A stretch of DNA of 64,000 bases from Streptomyces cellostaticus (GCF_001513965.1 NZ_KQ948028.1:186001-250000), one strand, 5' to 3'. Numbered from the stretch's first letter, positions 54,124 through 63,357 are shown. Notes: generated by a model from the sequence alone, not told the origin. Made by a program: numbers and translations.

Positions 54124-55623
54124 ATGGCGGATACGAAGCGCGAGATCGAGCGCAAGTACGAATCCGACGACAGCGGGCTGCCCGACCTGACCTGCGTGGG
54201 CGGGGTGGCGGACGTCCTCGACAAGGGCCTGGTCGAGCTGGACGCCACCTACTACGACACCGCCGACCAGCGCCTCGCCGCCGCCGCCCTCACCCTGCGC
54301 CGCCGCACCGGAGGCTCGGACGCCGGCTGGCACCTGAAGTTCCCGGTCGCCCCCGGGGTCCGCGACGAGATCAGAGCACCACTGTCCGACTCCGTCCCCG
54401 ACGAGATCGCCGCACTGGTCCGCTCCCGGGTCCGCTGCGCCGAGCTGGTCCCCGTCGTCCGGCTCCGCTCCGCCCGCGACGTACGCCACCTCGTCGACGC
54501 CGACGGCGCCCTGCTGGCCGAGGCGAGCGTCGACACCGTGACCGCCGAGCGGCTCACCAGCAAGGGCGGGAGCGCCCAGTGGACCGAGATCGAGGTGGAA
54601 CTGGCGGACGACGGCGACCCGGCCTTCCTCGACAAGGTCGAGAAACGGCTCCGCAAGGCGGGCGTACGGCCCTCGAAGTCGCCGTCCAAGCTGGCCCGGG
54701 CACTGGAACAGACCGGCGGCCGGCGGCCCGGCTCCGGGCGGAGCGCGAAGCCCGTGACGGCCGGCGACCACGTCCTCGCCTACGTCCGCGAACAGCGCGA
54801 GGCGATCCTCGGATACGACCCGGGCGTCCGCCGGGACGTACCGGACTCCGTCCACCAGATGCGGGTGGCCACCCGCCGTATGCGCAGCACCTTCCGCACC
54901 TTCGGCACGGTCCTCGACCCCGCCGTCACCGACCCGGTCGCCGCCGAGCTGAAGTGGCTGGCCGGCGAGCTGGGCGTGGGCCGCGACCAGGAGGTGCTGT
55001 CCGAGCGCCTCATCACGGTCCTCGACAGCATCCCCTCCGCCCTGGTCTCCGGACCCGTACACGAACGGCTCACCACCTGGGCGAGCGCCAGGCACGGCAG
55101 CGCCCGCAGCCACCTCATCGCGATACTGGACTCCGCCCGCTACCTGGCCCTGCTCGACACCCTGGACGCCGTCCTCGCCGACCCGCCGCTGCTCGAGAAG
55201 GCCGCCGGGAAGCCGGAGAAGGTGATCGCCAAGGCCGTACGCAAGGACCTCGCGAAGGTCTCCCGCCTGGTCACCGGAGCCCTGGACCAGCCGCCCGGCG
55301 AGGAGCGCGACGTCGCCATCCACGAGGCCCGCAAGAAGGCCAAGCGCACCCGGTACGCGAGCGAGGCGGCCGTCCCCGCCCTCGGCGGCCCCGCACGCTC
55401 CCTGGCCAAGTCCATGAAGTCCCTGACCAGCCTGCTCGGCGAACATCAGGACAGCGTCATGGCCCGCCACACCCTGCGTGAGCTGTCCGCGGTGGCACAT
55501 GCGGCGGGGGAGAGCGCCTTCACGTACGGCCTGCTGTACGGGCGCGAGGAACAGCGGGCGGCGGCCGTGGAGGCGGAGCTGCCCGGACTGTGGCGGGAGA
55601 TCACTTCCGGGGCGTCCGTCTGA
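54124..55623 (+). CDS. CYTH and CHAD domain-containing protein
   Basis: A 499-residue protein. The CYTH domain (about 1-200) has the metal-binding EIERKYE and the tunnel residues of LTLRRRTGGSDAGWHLKFPV. The CHAD domain (about 218-490) is helical and His-rich: RRDVPDSVHQMRVATRRMRSTFRTF and VAIHEARKKAKRTRYASEA. CHAD domains bind polyphosphate; the CYTH part may hydrolyse triphosphate. The gene stands alone between rodA and the radical SAM gene. Confidence 0.93.
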   Translation: MADTKREIERKYESDDSGLPDLTCVGGVADVLDKGLVELDATYYDTADQRLAAAALTLRRRTGGSDAGWHLKFPVAPGVRDEIRAPLSDSVPDEIAALVRSRVRCAELVPVVRLRSARDVRHLVDADGALLAEASVDTVTAERLTSKGGSAQWTEIEVELADDGDPAFLDKVEKRLRKAGVRPSKSPSKLARALEQTGGRRPGSGRSAKPVTAGDHVLAYVREQREAILGYDPGVRRDVPDSVHQMRVATRRMRSTFRTFGTVLDPAVTDPVAAELKWLAGELGVGRDQEVLSERLITVLDSIPSALVSGPVHERLTTWASARHGSARSHLIAILDSARYLALLDTLDAVLADPPLLEKAAGKPEKVIAKAVRKDLAKVSRLVTGALDQPPGEERDVAIHEARKKAKRTRYASEAAVPALGGPARSLAKSMKSLTSLLGEHQDSVMARHTLRELSAVAHAAGESAFTYGLLYGREEQRAAAVEAELPGLWREITSGASV

Positions 55624-55693
55624 GCGTACGGGGGAGGCCTCCGCCCGGGTTACGCTTGATGGTCACCCCTGTCAGCTCACGAAGGTTCCCCCG

Positions 55694-57655
55694 ATGTCTG
55701 TCGAGTCGGTGTTCCCGCAGCTCGAAGCCCTGCTCCCGCATGTGCAGAAGCCGATCCAGTACGTCGGCGGAGAGCTCAACTCCACGGTCAAGAACTGGGA
55801 CGAGTGCGACGTCCGCTGGGCGCTCATGTACCCGGACGCGTACGAGGTCGGTCTGCCCAACCAGGGCGTCATGATCCTCTACGAGGTCCTCAACGAGCAG
55901 GAGGGCGTCCTCGCCGAGCGCACCTACAGCGTGTGGCCGGACCTGGAGGCGCTGATGCGGGAGCACGCCGTCCCGCAGTTCACCGTGGACAGCCACCGCC
56001 CGGTGAAGGCCTTCGACGTGTTCGGCCTGTCCTTCTCCACGGAGCTGGGCTACACGAACATGCTGGCCGCCCTGGACCTCGCGGGCATCCCCCTGGAGTC
56101 CAAGGACCGCACGCTCGACGACCCGATCGTCCTGGCCGGCGGCCACGCGGCGTTCAACCCGGAGCCGATCGCGGACTTCATCGACGCGGCGATCATCGGT
56201 GACGGCGAGCAGGCCGTGCTCGACATGACGAAGATCATCCGCGAGTGGAAGGCCGAGGGCCGCCCCGGCGGCCGCGAGGAGGTCCTCTTCCGCCTGGCGA
56301 AGACGGGCGCGGTGTACATCCCGGCGTTCTACGACGTCGAGTACCTCGCCGACGGCCGTATCGCCCGCGTGGTCCCCAACAAGTCGGGCGTCCCGTGGCG
56401 GGTCAGCAAGCACACCGTCATGGACCTGGACGAGTGGCCGTACCCCAAGCAGCCGCTCGTCCCCCTGGCCGAGACGGTCCACGAGCGCATGTCGGTCGAG
56501 ATCTTCCGCGGCTGCACCCGCGGCTGCCGCTTCTGCCAGGCAGGCATGATCACCCGCCCGGTGCGCGAGCGCTCGATCACGGGCATCGGCGAGATGGTCG
56601 ACAAGGGCCTGAAGGCGACCGGCTTCGAAGAGGTGGGTCTTCTTTCGCTGTCGAGTGCGGACCACTCGGAGATCGGCGACATCGCCAAGGGCCTGGCGGA
56701 CCGCTACGAGGAAGACAAGATCGGCCTCTCGCTCCCCTCCACCCGCGTGGACGCCTTCAACGTCGACCTGGCGAACGAGCTGACGCGCAACGGCCGCCGT
56801 TCGGGCCTGACCTTCGCCCCCGAGGGCGGCTCGGAGCGCATGCGCAAGGTCATCAACAAGATGGTCTCGGAAGAGGACCTGATCAGGACGGTCTCGACGG
56901 CCTACGGCAACGGCTGGCGCCAGGTGAAGCTGTACTTCATGTGCGGCCTCCCCACCGAGACCGACGACGACGTCCTCCAGATCGCCGACATGGCGATGCA
57001 CGTCATCCAGAAGGGCCGCGAGGTGTCGAAGTCGAACGACATCCGCTGCACGGTCTCGATCGGCGGCTTCGTCCCGAAGCCCCACACCCCCTTCCAGTGG
57101 GCCCCGCAGCTCTCGGCCGAGGAGACGGACGCCCGCCTCGAGAAGCTCCGCGACAAGATCCGCGGCGACAAGAAGTACGGCCGCTCGATCGGCTTCCGCT
57201 ACCACGACGGCAAGCCCGGCATCGTCGAGGGCCTCCTCTCCCGCGGCGACCGCCGCACCGGCGCGGTCATCCGCGCGGTCTACGACGACGGCGGCCGCTT
57301 CGACGGCTGGCGCGAGCACTTCTCCTACGACCGCTGGATGGCCTGCGCGGACAAGGCGCTGGCCCCCTTCGGCGTGGACGTCGACTGGTACACGACCCGC
57401 GAGCGCACGTACGAGGAAGTCCTCCCCTGGGACCACCTGGACTCCGGCCTCGACAAGGACTGGCTCTGGGAGGACTGGCAGGACGCCCTCGACGAGACCG
57501 AGGTCGAGGACTGCCGCTGGACTCCGTGCTTCGACTGCGGTGTGTGCCCGCAGATGGATACGGCCATACAAATCGGCCCGACCGGCAAGAAGTTGCTGCC
57601 GCTGACGGTCAAGAACGCTGGTCCGACGCCAGCCGCGAGCGGTCACTCTCACTGA
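55694..57655 (+). CDS. TIGR03960-family radical SAM protein
   Basis: A 653-residue enzyme. The N-terminal part (about 20-190) looks like a cobalamin-binding-type Rossmann domain (YPDAYEVGLPNQGVM, VLAGGHAAFNPEPIADFIDA). The radical SAM cluster is Cys274, 278 and 281 (CTRGCRFC), and the C-terminal module has CGVC. ATG 55694 with GAAGG upstream is used; the longer frame overlaps the previous gene. In related genomes it precedes TIGR03936 and RNase E/G genes; here accessory DNA follows instead. Confidence 0.93.
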   Translation: MSVESVFPQLEALLPHVQKPIQYVGGELNSTVKNWDECDVRWALMYPDAYEVGLPNQGVMILYEVLNEQEGVLAERTYSVWPDLEALMREHAVPQFTVDSHRPVKAFDVFGLSFSTELGYTNMLAALDLAGIPLESKDRTLDDPIVLAGGHAAFNPEPIADFIDAAIIGDGEQAVLDMTKIIREWKAEGRPGGREEVLFRLAKTGAVYIPAFYDVEYLADGRIARVVPNKSGVPWRVSKHTVMDLDEWPYPKQPLVPLAETVHERMSVEIFRGCTRGCRFCQAGMITRPVRERSITGIGEMVDKGLKATGFEEVGLLSLSSADHSEIGDIAKGLADRYEEDKIGLSLPSTRVDAFNVDLANELTRNGRRSGLTFAPEGGSERMRKVINKMVSEEDLIRTVSTAYGNGWRQVKLYFMCGLPTETDDDVLQIADMAMHVIQKGREVSKSNDIRCTVSIGGFVPKPHTPFQWAPQLSAEETDARLEKLRDKIRGDKKYGRSIGFRYHDGKPGIVEGLLSRGDRRTGAVIRAVYDDGGRFDGWREHFSYDRWMACADKALAPFGVDVDWYTTRERTYEEVLPWDHLDSGLDKDWLWEDWQDALDETEVEDCRWTPCFDCGVCPQMDTAIQIGPTGKKLLPLTVKNAGPTPAASGHSH

Positions 57656-57656
57656 C

Positions 57657-57842
57657 GTGAGCGGGGCACTCGATCGGGTGATTGAGGCGCTGGCGGGGGT
57701 GAGCGAGGAGGAGGTGGCGGCTGCGCTTGCCGTGGTCGGCGCTTCGCGCGCTCGTCCGCCGACGTCGCCGGTCGCCTCCCGGACGCCGCTGCCGAGCCCT
57801 GGAGGGGCTTCGGAGATCCGTTCAGAGGTGGAGTGGGTCTGA
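57657..57842 (+). CDS. possible small protein, 61 aa
   Basis: A GTG start one base after the radical SAM stop gives VSGALDRVIEALAGVSEEEVAAALAVVG, a plausible amphipathic helix, then a Pro/Ser-rich tail. SD is weak. It ends before the terminator at 57875, so it may be an operon member or an unrelated remnant. Unknown function. Confidence 0.4.
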   Translation: MSGALDRVIEALAGVSEEEVAAALAVVGASRARPPTSPVASRTPLPSPGGASEIRSEVEWV

Positions 57843-57874
57843 GCTCTTGCCCCACTGAAAGCGTCCGTCGGCTT

Positions 57875-57906
57875 TTGAGCCCCCTCTCGATTGGGAGGGG
57901 GCTCAA
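57875..57906 (+). terminator. terminator after the radical SAM operon
   Basis: TTGAGCCCCCTC and GAGGGGGCTCAA form a 12-bp stem with loop TCGATTGG. It marks the end of the conserved core run and the start of the accessory island. Confidence 0.85.
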
Positions 57907-58181
57907 TGGCATCCCGGGGCAGTCGGGGCCTCGCGGCTGATGCGGTCGTATTCGTGTTCCAGGGGCGGGGGCCTGCGGGAACGGGGATTCCAGTTGCCTA
58001 TGGCACGTTGATATGCGAGACCGTAATCGGCTGGATACAGTCGGTTCGTTACTCGTGGTTGTGTGTGGTAGCCAGGGTTTGGTCGGTGGTGGCGATTTCA
58101 GCGTTTTGTACTCACAGGGCGTTGTTTGTTCCTACGCTTAGCTGCCGACACGGTCGAGTGACGCACAGTTTAGGGGTGGGC
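57907..58181. other. leader region of the effector-NLR pair
   Basis: 275 bp without a supported gene. A longer frame from 57891 runs through it, but its translation has no family character. The region is richer in T than its core neighbours and should contain the island promoter. Confidence 0.45.
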
Positions 58182-58604
58182 ATGAGTGCGGAAATTGTCC
58201 AGCTGATGGAGCAGGCCGGGCCGTATCTGACGGCGGCACTGGGCGCATACGGAGCCGCTGTGCTCGGCCGGGCCGAAGATGCTGCGGCCGATGCCACCGC
58301 GAGCGTCGGGCGGCGGCTTCTGCGGGCGGTGTGGCTCCGCCGCGATATGCAGGGGCGTGCTGAGCTGGAGGTCGCGGTGCAGGATGCCGTAGACGAGCCC
58401 GATGGCGCGGATGCGGTGGGGGCGTTGCGACAGCAGATCAAGCGGGCGCTGCGGGAAGACGCCGAGCTACTGCGTGAGGTCGTGGCCTTCCTGCCCGCTG
58501 TCGGTGCGACGTCGGTTACGGCCTCCGGAGCCGGGGCAGTCGCGGCGGGCGGGAACATTGGAGTGGCGATCACGGGCAACAAGGCCACTTACCGTCGGCC
58601 ATGA
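58182..58604 (+). CDS. putative NLR-linked effector with C-terminal amyloid-like motif
   Basis: A 140-residue protein. Residues 1-30 form an amphipathic/hydrophobic helix (EIVQLMEQAGPYLTAALGAY), and about 40-105 are further charged helices, like the Bell/HeLo-type membrane-active effector folds. Residues 114-132 read ASGAGAVAAGGNIGVAITG, a Gly/Ala-rich beta-strand motif, after which only eight residues follow. ATG 58182 has AGGGGTGG upstream. Its stop overlaps the NLR start (ATGA), and that NLR carries the same motif at residues 14-32. Function is inferred from architecture; no homologue was searched. Confidence 0.7.
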   Translation: MSAEIVQLMEQAGPYLTAALGAYGAAVLGRAEDAAADATASVGRRLLRAVWLRRDMQGRAELEVAVQDAVDEPDGADAVGALRQQIKRALREDAELLREVVAFLPAVGATSVTASGAGAVAAGGNIGVAITGNKATYRRP

Positions 58605-61363
58605 GCCTGCGGGATGCTGGACGGGCCGAGAGGGTCGCGGCCTCCGGAGCCGGGGCAGTCGCGGCCGGAGGAGACATCGGGGTGGCGATTACCGGCAGCG
58701 ACATCCGGGTGGTGGTGTTGCCGCCAAGCGCGGTGCGCTGGGCACAAGAGGTGGACGCGCCGCCGGGTGCGTCGAATCTGCCGGCGTCGGCGACTGGGGT
58801 GTTCGTCGGTCGGGAGGAGGAGCTCAAGCGGCTGCGTGCGTTGTTGGCCGAAGATGGTGAGGCCGCTGTAACGCAGGTTTCCTCGCGGGCCCAGGCCATC
58901 CACGGCCTGGGCGGGATCGGCAAGAGTGCGCTAGCCCTTCACTATGCCCACCAGTACCGGCGTAGCTACACATTGGTGTGGTGGATCCCTGCCGAGTCGA
59001 GCGAACAGATCGTTGCCGGGCTTGCCTCGCTGGCGGTGCGGTTGTGCCCACAATGGGCGTCATCGGCGGATGCTGAGCAGCAGGCGGCGTGGGCGATGCT
59101 GTGGTTGCAGTGGCATCCAGGCTGGCTGCTGGTCTTCGACAATGTTGAGGACCCGAAGGACCTGCACCACTATCTCGGGGCTCTTTCGGATGGCCATCAT
59201 CTTGTCACCAGCCGTAAGGCGACCGGCTGGCAGGCTACCGCCCCTACCCTGGCAGTGGGCCTGCTGGAGCCAGCTGCCGCGGTGCAGCTGCTGTGCACGC
59301 TCGCTTTCGGGGAAGGACACACTCCTGACGCGGAACAGATTCGCCACGCTGAGGACTTGGTGGCGGAGCTGGGATATCTACCCCTGGCGCTAGAACAGGC
59401 AGGAGCTTACCTATATCAGACTGGCACCGACCTGGGTGTCTTCCGAAAGATGCTGGGCAGGGTGCTGGACGCGGCGGCTGATGGTATTGATCCGGAACGC
59501 ACCATTGCCCGGGTGTGGGAGCATACGCTGATCGCGATCGAGGCTCGCGACCCGCTGGCGCTCATCGTGCTGTACGCCCTGGCTTGGTTCGCCCCGGACG
59601 ACATCCCCCGTTCCCTGCTCGCCACGTTGGTCCCGGATGCGGCTGGGCTAGGCAACGTACTGGGGGCGTTGCACGCCTACAACCTGATCGCTTTCACCGC
59701 CGACCGGCAGGGCATCACCATTCACCGCCTTGTGCAGACTGTGCTGCGTACCCGTACGGCCACGGAACCTGGTACCTACCCTGCTGGCCGGCAGGAGGCT
59801 GAACAGGCCGTGAGGCAGGCCATCCCGGAGCAGGACGCCTCAGTGGGCCATAGTGCCCAGTGGGAGCGACTTCTGCCCCACATCGGCGCATTAGCTGTGT
59901 CCGCACCAGAGCACAGCCCGGCGTCCGTCGACACGGCCTTCATCTATCACGCCGCTGCGCAGTACCTGCGGCAGCAGGGGCGCGACGCCCATACCATCCA
60001 GCTCTGCTCTGCCGCTTTGATCCAATGTGAAAGGGCATTGGGCGATGCTCATCCCGATACTTTGGCAAGCCGTAACAACCTTGCGAGCGCCTACCGGGCT
60101 GCGGGGGACTTCGGGCGGGCGATTTCGTTGTTTGAGGCCACGCTTGTTCAGTGCGAGAAAGTGTCGGGAGACGCCCACCCCAAGACCCTGCAAAGCCGTA
60201 ACAATCTCGCTGGCGCCTACTATGAGGCGGGTGAACTGAGACGGGCGATTTCGTTGTATGAGGCCACGCTTGCCCAGTGTGAGAAGGTGTTGGGTGGTGT
60301 TCATCCCGATACTCTGGCAAGCCGTAACAACCTAGCCAGTGCCTACCAGGCGGCGGGGGATTTGAGGCGGGCGATTCCGCTGATGGAGGCCACGCATGCC
60401 CAGTGCGCGCAGGTGTTGGGCGACACGCACCTTGGCACTCTGGCCAGCTGTAGCAACCTGGCGCTTGCCTACTGGGCGGTGGGGGATTTAACGCGGGCGA
60501 TTCCGCTGATGAAGGCTACCCGCGCGCAATACGAGAAGGTGTTGGGAGATGCCCACCCCGACACCTTGCAAAGCCGGAACAATCTTGCCATTGCCTACCA
60601 GGCGGTGGGGGATTTGGAACAGGCGATTCTGCTGTTCGAAGCCATCCTTGCTCAGCGCGAGCAGGTGTTGGGCGACGCTCACCCCCATACTCTGATCAGT
60701 CGTAACAACCTCGCGTACTCCTACCACATGGCGGGTGATTTGGAGCGGGCGATTCCGTTGTTCGAGGTCACGCTTGCCCGGCGCGAGCAGGTGTTGGGAG
60801 ACGCTCATCCCGATACGCTGATCAGCCGAAATAACCTCGCCCTTGCTTACCTTGCGGCGGGTGATTTAGAACGGGCAGTTCCGCTGTTCGAGGCCACGCT
60901 TGCCCAGCGCGAGCAGGTGTTGGGCGGTGTTCACCCTGATACCTTGTCTAGCCGCAACAACCTAGCCGGTGCCTACCAGTCGATGGGTGATTTGGAGCAG
61001 GCGATTTCGTTGTTCGAGGTCACACTCGCCCAGCGAGAGTACGTTTCGGGCGAGAATCATCCCGGTACTATGACCAGTCGTAACAACCTCGCGTACTCCT
61101 ACCACATGGCGGGTGATTTGGAGCGGGCGATTCGGCTGTATGAGGCCACCCTCGTTCAACGCGAGCAGGTGTTGGGTGATGTCCACCCCGACACTCTACA
61201 AAGCCGTAACAACCTTGCCCTCGCGTACCAAGCCGTGGGTGATTTGGAGCGGGCAATTCCTCTATTCGAGGCCACGCTTGCCCAGTGCGAGCAGGTGCTG
61301 TGCGCCACTCACCCCTACACCCTGACAGCTCGTAGTAATCTCGCCCATGTGCGCAAACCATGA
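58601..61363 (+). CDS. NB-ARC/TPR NLR-like STAND ATPase
   Basis: A 920-residue signal-transducing ATPase. The motif ASGAGAVAAGGDIGVAITG is at residues 14-32. The NB-ARC domain spans about 65-380: FVGRE 68-72, P-loop GLGGIGKS 102-109, Walker B LLVFDNV 176-182, sensor HHLVTSRK, and LPLAL 260-264. Residues 482-901 form ten 42-residue kinesin-light-chain-type TPRs plus a partial eleventh. Such proteins sense a ligand with the repeats, oligomerise, and template an effector. It is translated with the upstream effector gene. Confidence 0.9.
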   Translation: MSLRDAGRAERVAASGAGAVAAGGDIGVAITGSDIRVVVLPPSAVRWAQEVDAPPGASNLPASATGVFVGREEELKRLRALLAEDGEAAVTQVSSRAQAIHGLGGIGKSALALHYAHQYRRSYTLVWWIPAESSEQIVAGLASLAVRLCPQWASSADAEQQAAWAMLWLQWHPGWLLVFDNVEDPKDLHHYLGALSDGHHLVTSRKATGWQATAPTLAVGLLEPAAAVQLLCTLAFGEGHTPDAEQIRHAEDLVAELGYLPLALEQAGAYLYQTGTDLGVFRKMLGRVLDAAADGIDPERTIARVWEHTLIAIEARDPLALIVLYALAWFAPDDIPRSLLATLVPDAAGLGNVLGALHAYNLIAFTADRQGITIHRLVQTVLRTRTATEPGTYPAGRQEAEQAVRQAIPEQDASVGHSAQWERLLPHIGALAVSAPEHSPASVDTAFIYHAAAQYLRQQGRDAHTIQLCSAALIQCERALGDAHPDTLASRNNLASAYRAAGDFGRAISLFEATLVQCEKVSGDAHPKTLQSRNNLAGAYYEAGELRRAISLYEATLAQCEKVLGGVHPDTLASRNNLASAYQAAGDLRRAIPLMEATHAQCAQVLGDTHLGTLASCSNLALAYWAVGDLTRAIPLMKATRAQYEKVLGDAHPDTLQSRNNLAIAYQAVGDLEQAILLFEAILAQREQVLGDAHPHTLISRNNLAYSYHMAGDLERAIPLFEVTLARREQVLGDAHPDTLISRNNLALAYLAAGDLERAVPLFEATLAQREQVLGGVHPDTLSSRNNLAGAYQSMGDLEQAISLFEVTLAQREYVSGENHPGTMTSRNNLAYSYHMAGDLERAIRLYEATLVQREQVLGDVHPDTLQSRNNLALAYQAVGDLERAIPLFEATLAQCEQVLCATHPYTLTARSNLAHVRKP
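60044..61360 (+). repeat. ten 126-bp tandem TPR-coding repeats plus partial eleventh
   Basis: Each 126-bp unit encodes H-P-x-T-L-x-S-R-N-N-L-A followed by AY and GDLERAI. Units 6 and 9 share a stretch identical over about 57 bp (from about 60698 and 61076), three units apart, implying recent gene conversion or duplication in the ligand-binding face. Confidence 0.92.
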
Positions 61364-61393
61364 CAAGAGCGGCGTCGCTTACATCACGACTGA

Positions 61394-61576
61394 CGCCGTG
61401 AAAACTTCCTAGCCTTCCAATCGAAGCTCGGGGAGGCGGTAGATGCGCTTGATGAGCTGATGTAGGCCCTTCGAGATGGAGAACCTCTGAGCGAGGTGTG
61501 CGGATGCACTACCGGCCGAAGGATTGCAGCAGCAGTACAGCAGTGGAGTACAGCGACCTCCACCACCGGCAGCTAG
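61394..61576 (+). pseudogene. short degenerate coding remnant
   Basis: In one plus-strand frame, RRENFLAFQSKLGEAVDALDELM is followed by TAG (61463-61465), then in frame ALRDGEPLSEVCGCTTGRRI and on to a TAG at 61574. The protein-like first part suggests the tail of a lost gene, but this could be chance. No family is recognised. Confidence 0.25.
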
Positions 61577-61588
61577 TGCGAGTGGCCG

Positions 61589-62557
61589 TCATCCTTTCTC
61601 TCCGGCAGACTGCGAGTGATGATCTTTGTTCTGCTGAATCTCACCGGGTGAAGCCTGTTCAGGTTTGACCTTACCCAGAATGCCCACCTTACCCTTATCT
61701 TCGACTTCCAGGAATTCATGCATGCGTGTACCAGTTGCAAGAATTTCCTTCGCGATAAGTACTAGTAGTTCCTCTCTGTGTTCCTCGCTCAGTCGACTGG
61801 TGATGCGCTCGGCGGTTAGGAAGTAGTTGTTCAAAACTGGCTGGTTGAAATACTGATTCAGTTGCCTTATCGAGCGATCATAGACGTTGATGTAAGTTCG
61901 GCCGAGGTATCCCGTAAGGGCTGCACTGACGGCGGCCAGGGACCCAAGGAAAAGCCGATCACCGCTCGAAGTCTTCGCGAACGAAGCAACCAATGTTGCC
62001 ACGATTACGCAGAGGCCGATTGCCATGGCTGTCAAGGCGGCACGAAACGACTTATTGGCTTGCCGTGTCGCGATCTCGTGATATTGATCCAATAGTACGC
62101 GGTTAAAGTTGATAAGGCTCGGCAATTCGACACGCTCCCGGAGTCGGTCGGCTGCTGTCTCAAGCCTTTGGAGCTCCCTCCTCCGCTCCCGCTCGCGCCG
62201 CTTCAGCAACATGATCATTGCAATGAACCCAGCGGCGATTGCCGCTGCGGCTACTGCTAGAACGAGCTGCCATAGCCATGGCGGCCCCTTCGAACTCTTC
62301 TTGTTTCCGACCCAGGAGATGATGATCAGAATGAGTAGGATAGTGCCGAGCCAGTTCGCTATTTTTCCCCCAGTTCCGGAGCCAGTGTCGGATGGGGTCT
62401 CTTGCTCCTCCGGCTTCGACTCTTGCTGCTCGGTCGGCTCTTGGCTGTCGAGCTTCGGCTCTCGGTCCTTGACCACCTCTGCTTGACTAGGTTCGACTGC
62501 CGCACCAATCCGCTTGTTCGTTGCGGGATCCTCGGGCTCGTTAGAGTCACTGCTCAT
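61589..62557 (-). CDS. TRADD-N-associated-type membrane protein
   Basis: A 322-residue protein. An acidic N tail (1-60) precedes helices at about 66-83 and 92-118. A basic coiled coil follows at 119-145, then a region with LLDQYHEIATRQANKSF and two more helices at 171-194 and 201-219. Its SLINFNRVLLDQYH and AALTGYLGRTYINVYDRSIRQLNQYF segments resemble the TRADD-N associated transmembrane (TM) family found with bacterial NLR conflict systems. Family name is my recognition, not a search. GC content is lower than in the core. It follows the GAF gene by 17 bp. Confidence 0.65.
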   Translation of the reverse strand: MSSDSNEPEDPATNKRIGAAVEPSQAEVVKDREPKLDSQEPTEQQESKPEEQETPSDTGSGTGGKIANWLGTILLILIIISWVGNKKSSKGPPWLWQLVLAVAAAAIAAGFIAMIMLLKRRERERRRELQRLETAADRLRERVELPSLINFNRVLLDQYHEIATRQANKSFRAALTAMAIGLCVIVATLVASFAKTSSGDRLFLGSLAAVSAALTGYLGRTYINVYDRSIRQLNQYFNQPVLNNYFLTAERITSRLSEEHREELLVLIAKEILATGTRMHEFLEVEDKGKVGILGKVKPEQASPGEIQQNKDHHSQSAGEKG

Positions 62558-62574
62558 GTTGGATCACCCTGAAT

Positions 62575-63357
62575 TCATGGGCCACTCTGAGCGCGGCATA
62601 GGAGAACGCCAGCTCCCAGGCTTTTCGCCAGAGTCTCCAATAGCATTAAATGCCTTTCATTGAGGCTTTCAGGTCCTGGAGCGTCCAAAGCCAATACGCC
62701 AAAGAGTGTGCTTCCGGAGTGCACTGGATACATAGCGAAGGATTTAAACTGGCTATCAGGCGGCTAGGAAGCCGCACTTTTGGTGAGGTCGGCCTCTAGG
62801 AAGCCTCTTCCTTGCTTCGCGTGATTTATAATGAGGCGTCCGTAATTTGTTCGCGTCGTTAGATCGTCCGGACTCTCGGAGCCCGCTGAGTGCTGTGCTG
62901 CACATCGAAGAGCTCGGGATGTGAAGTCGTAGTAGGAAGCGCGTACGCCTAGCACATCGCGGGCGCCATGAGTGGCCGAGGTTACAGCTTTTCCCTTAAG
63001 TGCCTCTTCGCGATTTGTTCTCAATGATGGAGCCAGTCCACCGATAAGGTGTATGTATTGGGCGACAGGAAGCACGACTTCCTTAATGGCTTGGTGTGTT
63101 CTTTCCTGCGCAAACTGCTCTTGCTGAGATCGCAGGCGAGCATTCTCGGCTTCCTGGCTCTTTTGCTCACGGATCGGCAACCACACGGCAAACCCTGCCG
63201 ATACGGCACCGCCAATCGTGATTAGCCATTTCACCCAAGTGGCCCAATGATTGTCTCCAGCTAAGATCTGGAGGACGTACGCTACTGCGGAGAGAAAGCC
63301 GGAGAGCGCTGTAAACTTCTGCCATCGAACCCATGAGGCAGGTTTCCACCAAGGCAT
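62575..63357 (-). pseudogene. membrane-GAF protein interrupted by in-frame TAG
   Basis: From ATG 63357 the frame runs 197 residues: two helices (about 14-33 and 40-60), a coiled coil and the first half of a GAF domain (GARDVLGVRASYYDFTSRALRCAAQ). It then meets TAG at 62764-62766. The same frame continues without shift for 62 residues with the GAF second half (SFKSFAMYPVHSGSTLFGVL, then LLETLAKSLGAGVLL) to a TGA at 62575. A single nonsense change, not a frameshift, splits it. It is the first gene before the TRADD-type membrane gene. Confidence 0.78.

Noticed and set aside
60044..61360. Possible CRISPR-like periodic repeats
   Set aside because: The 126-bp period is in frame with the TPR protein and no spacers separate the units.
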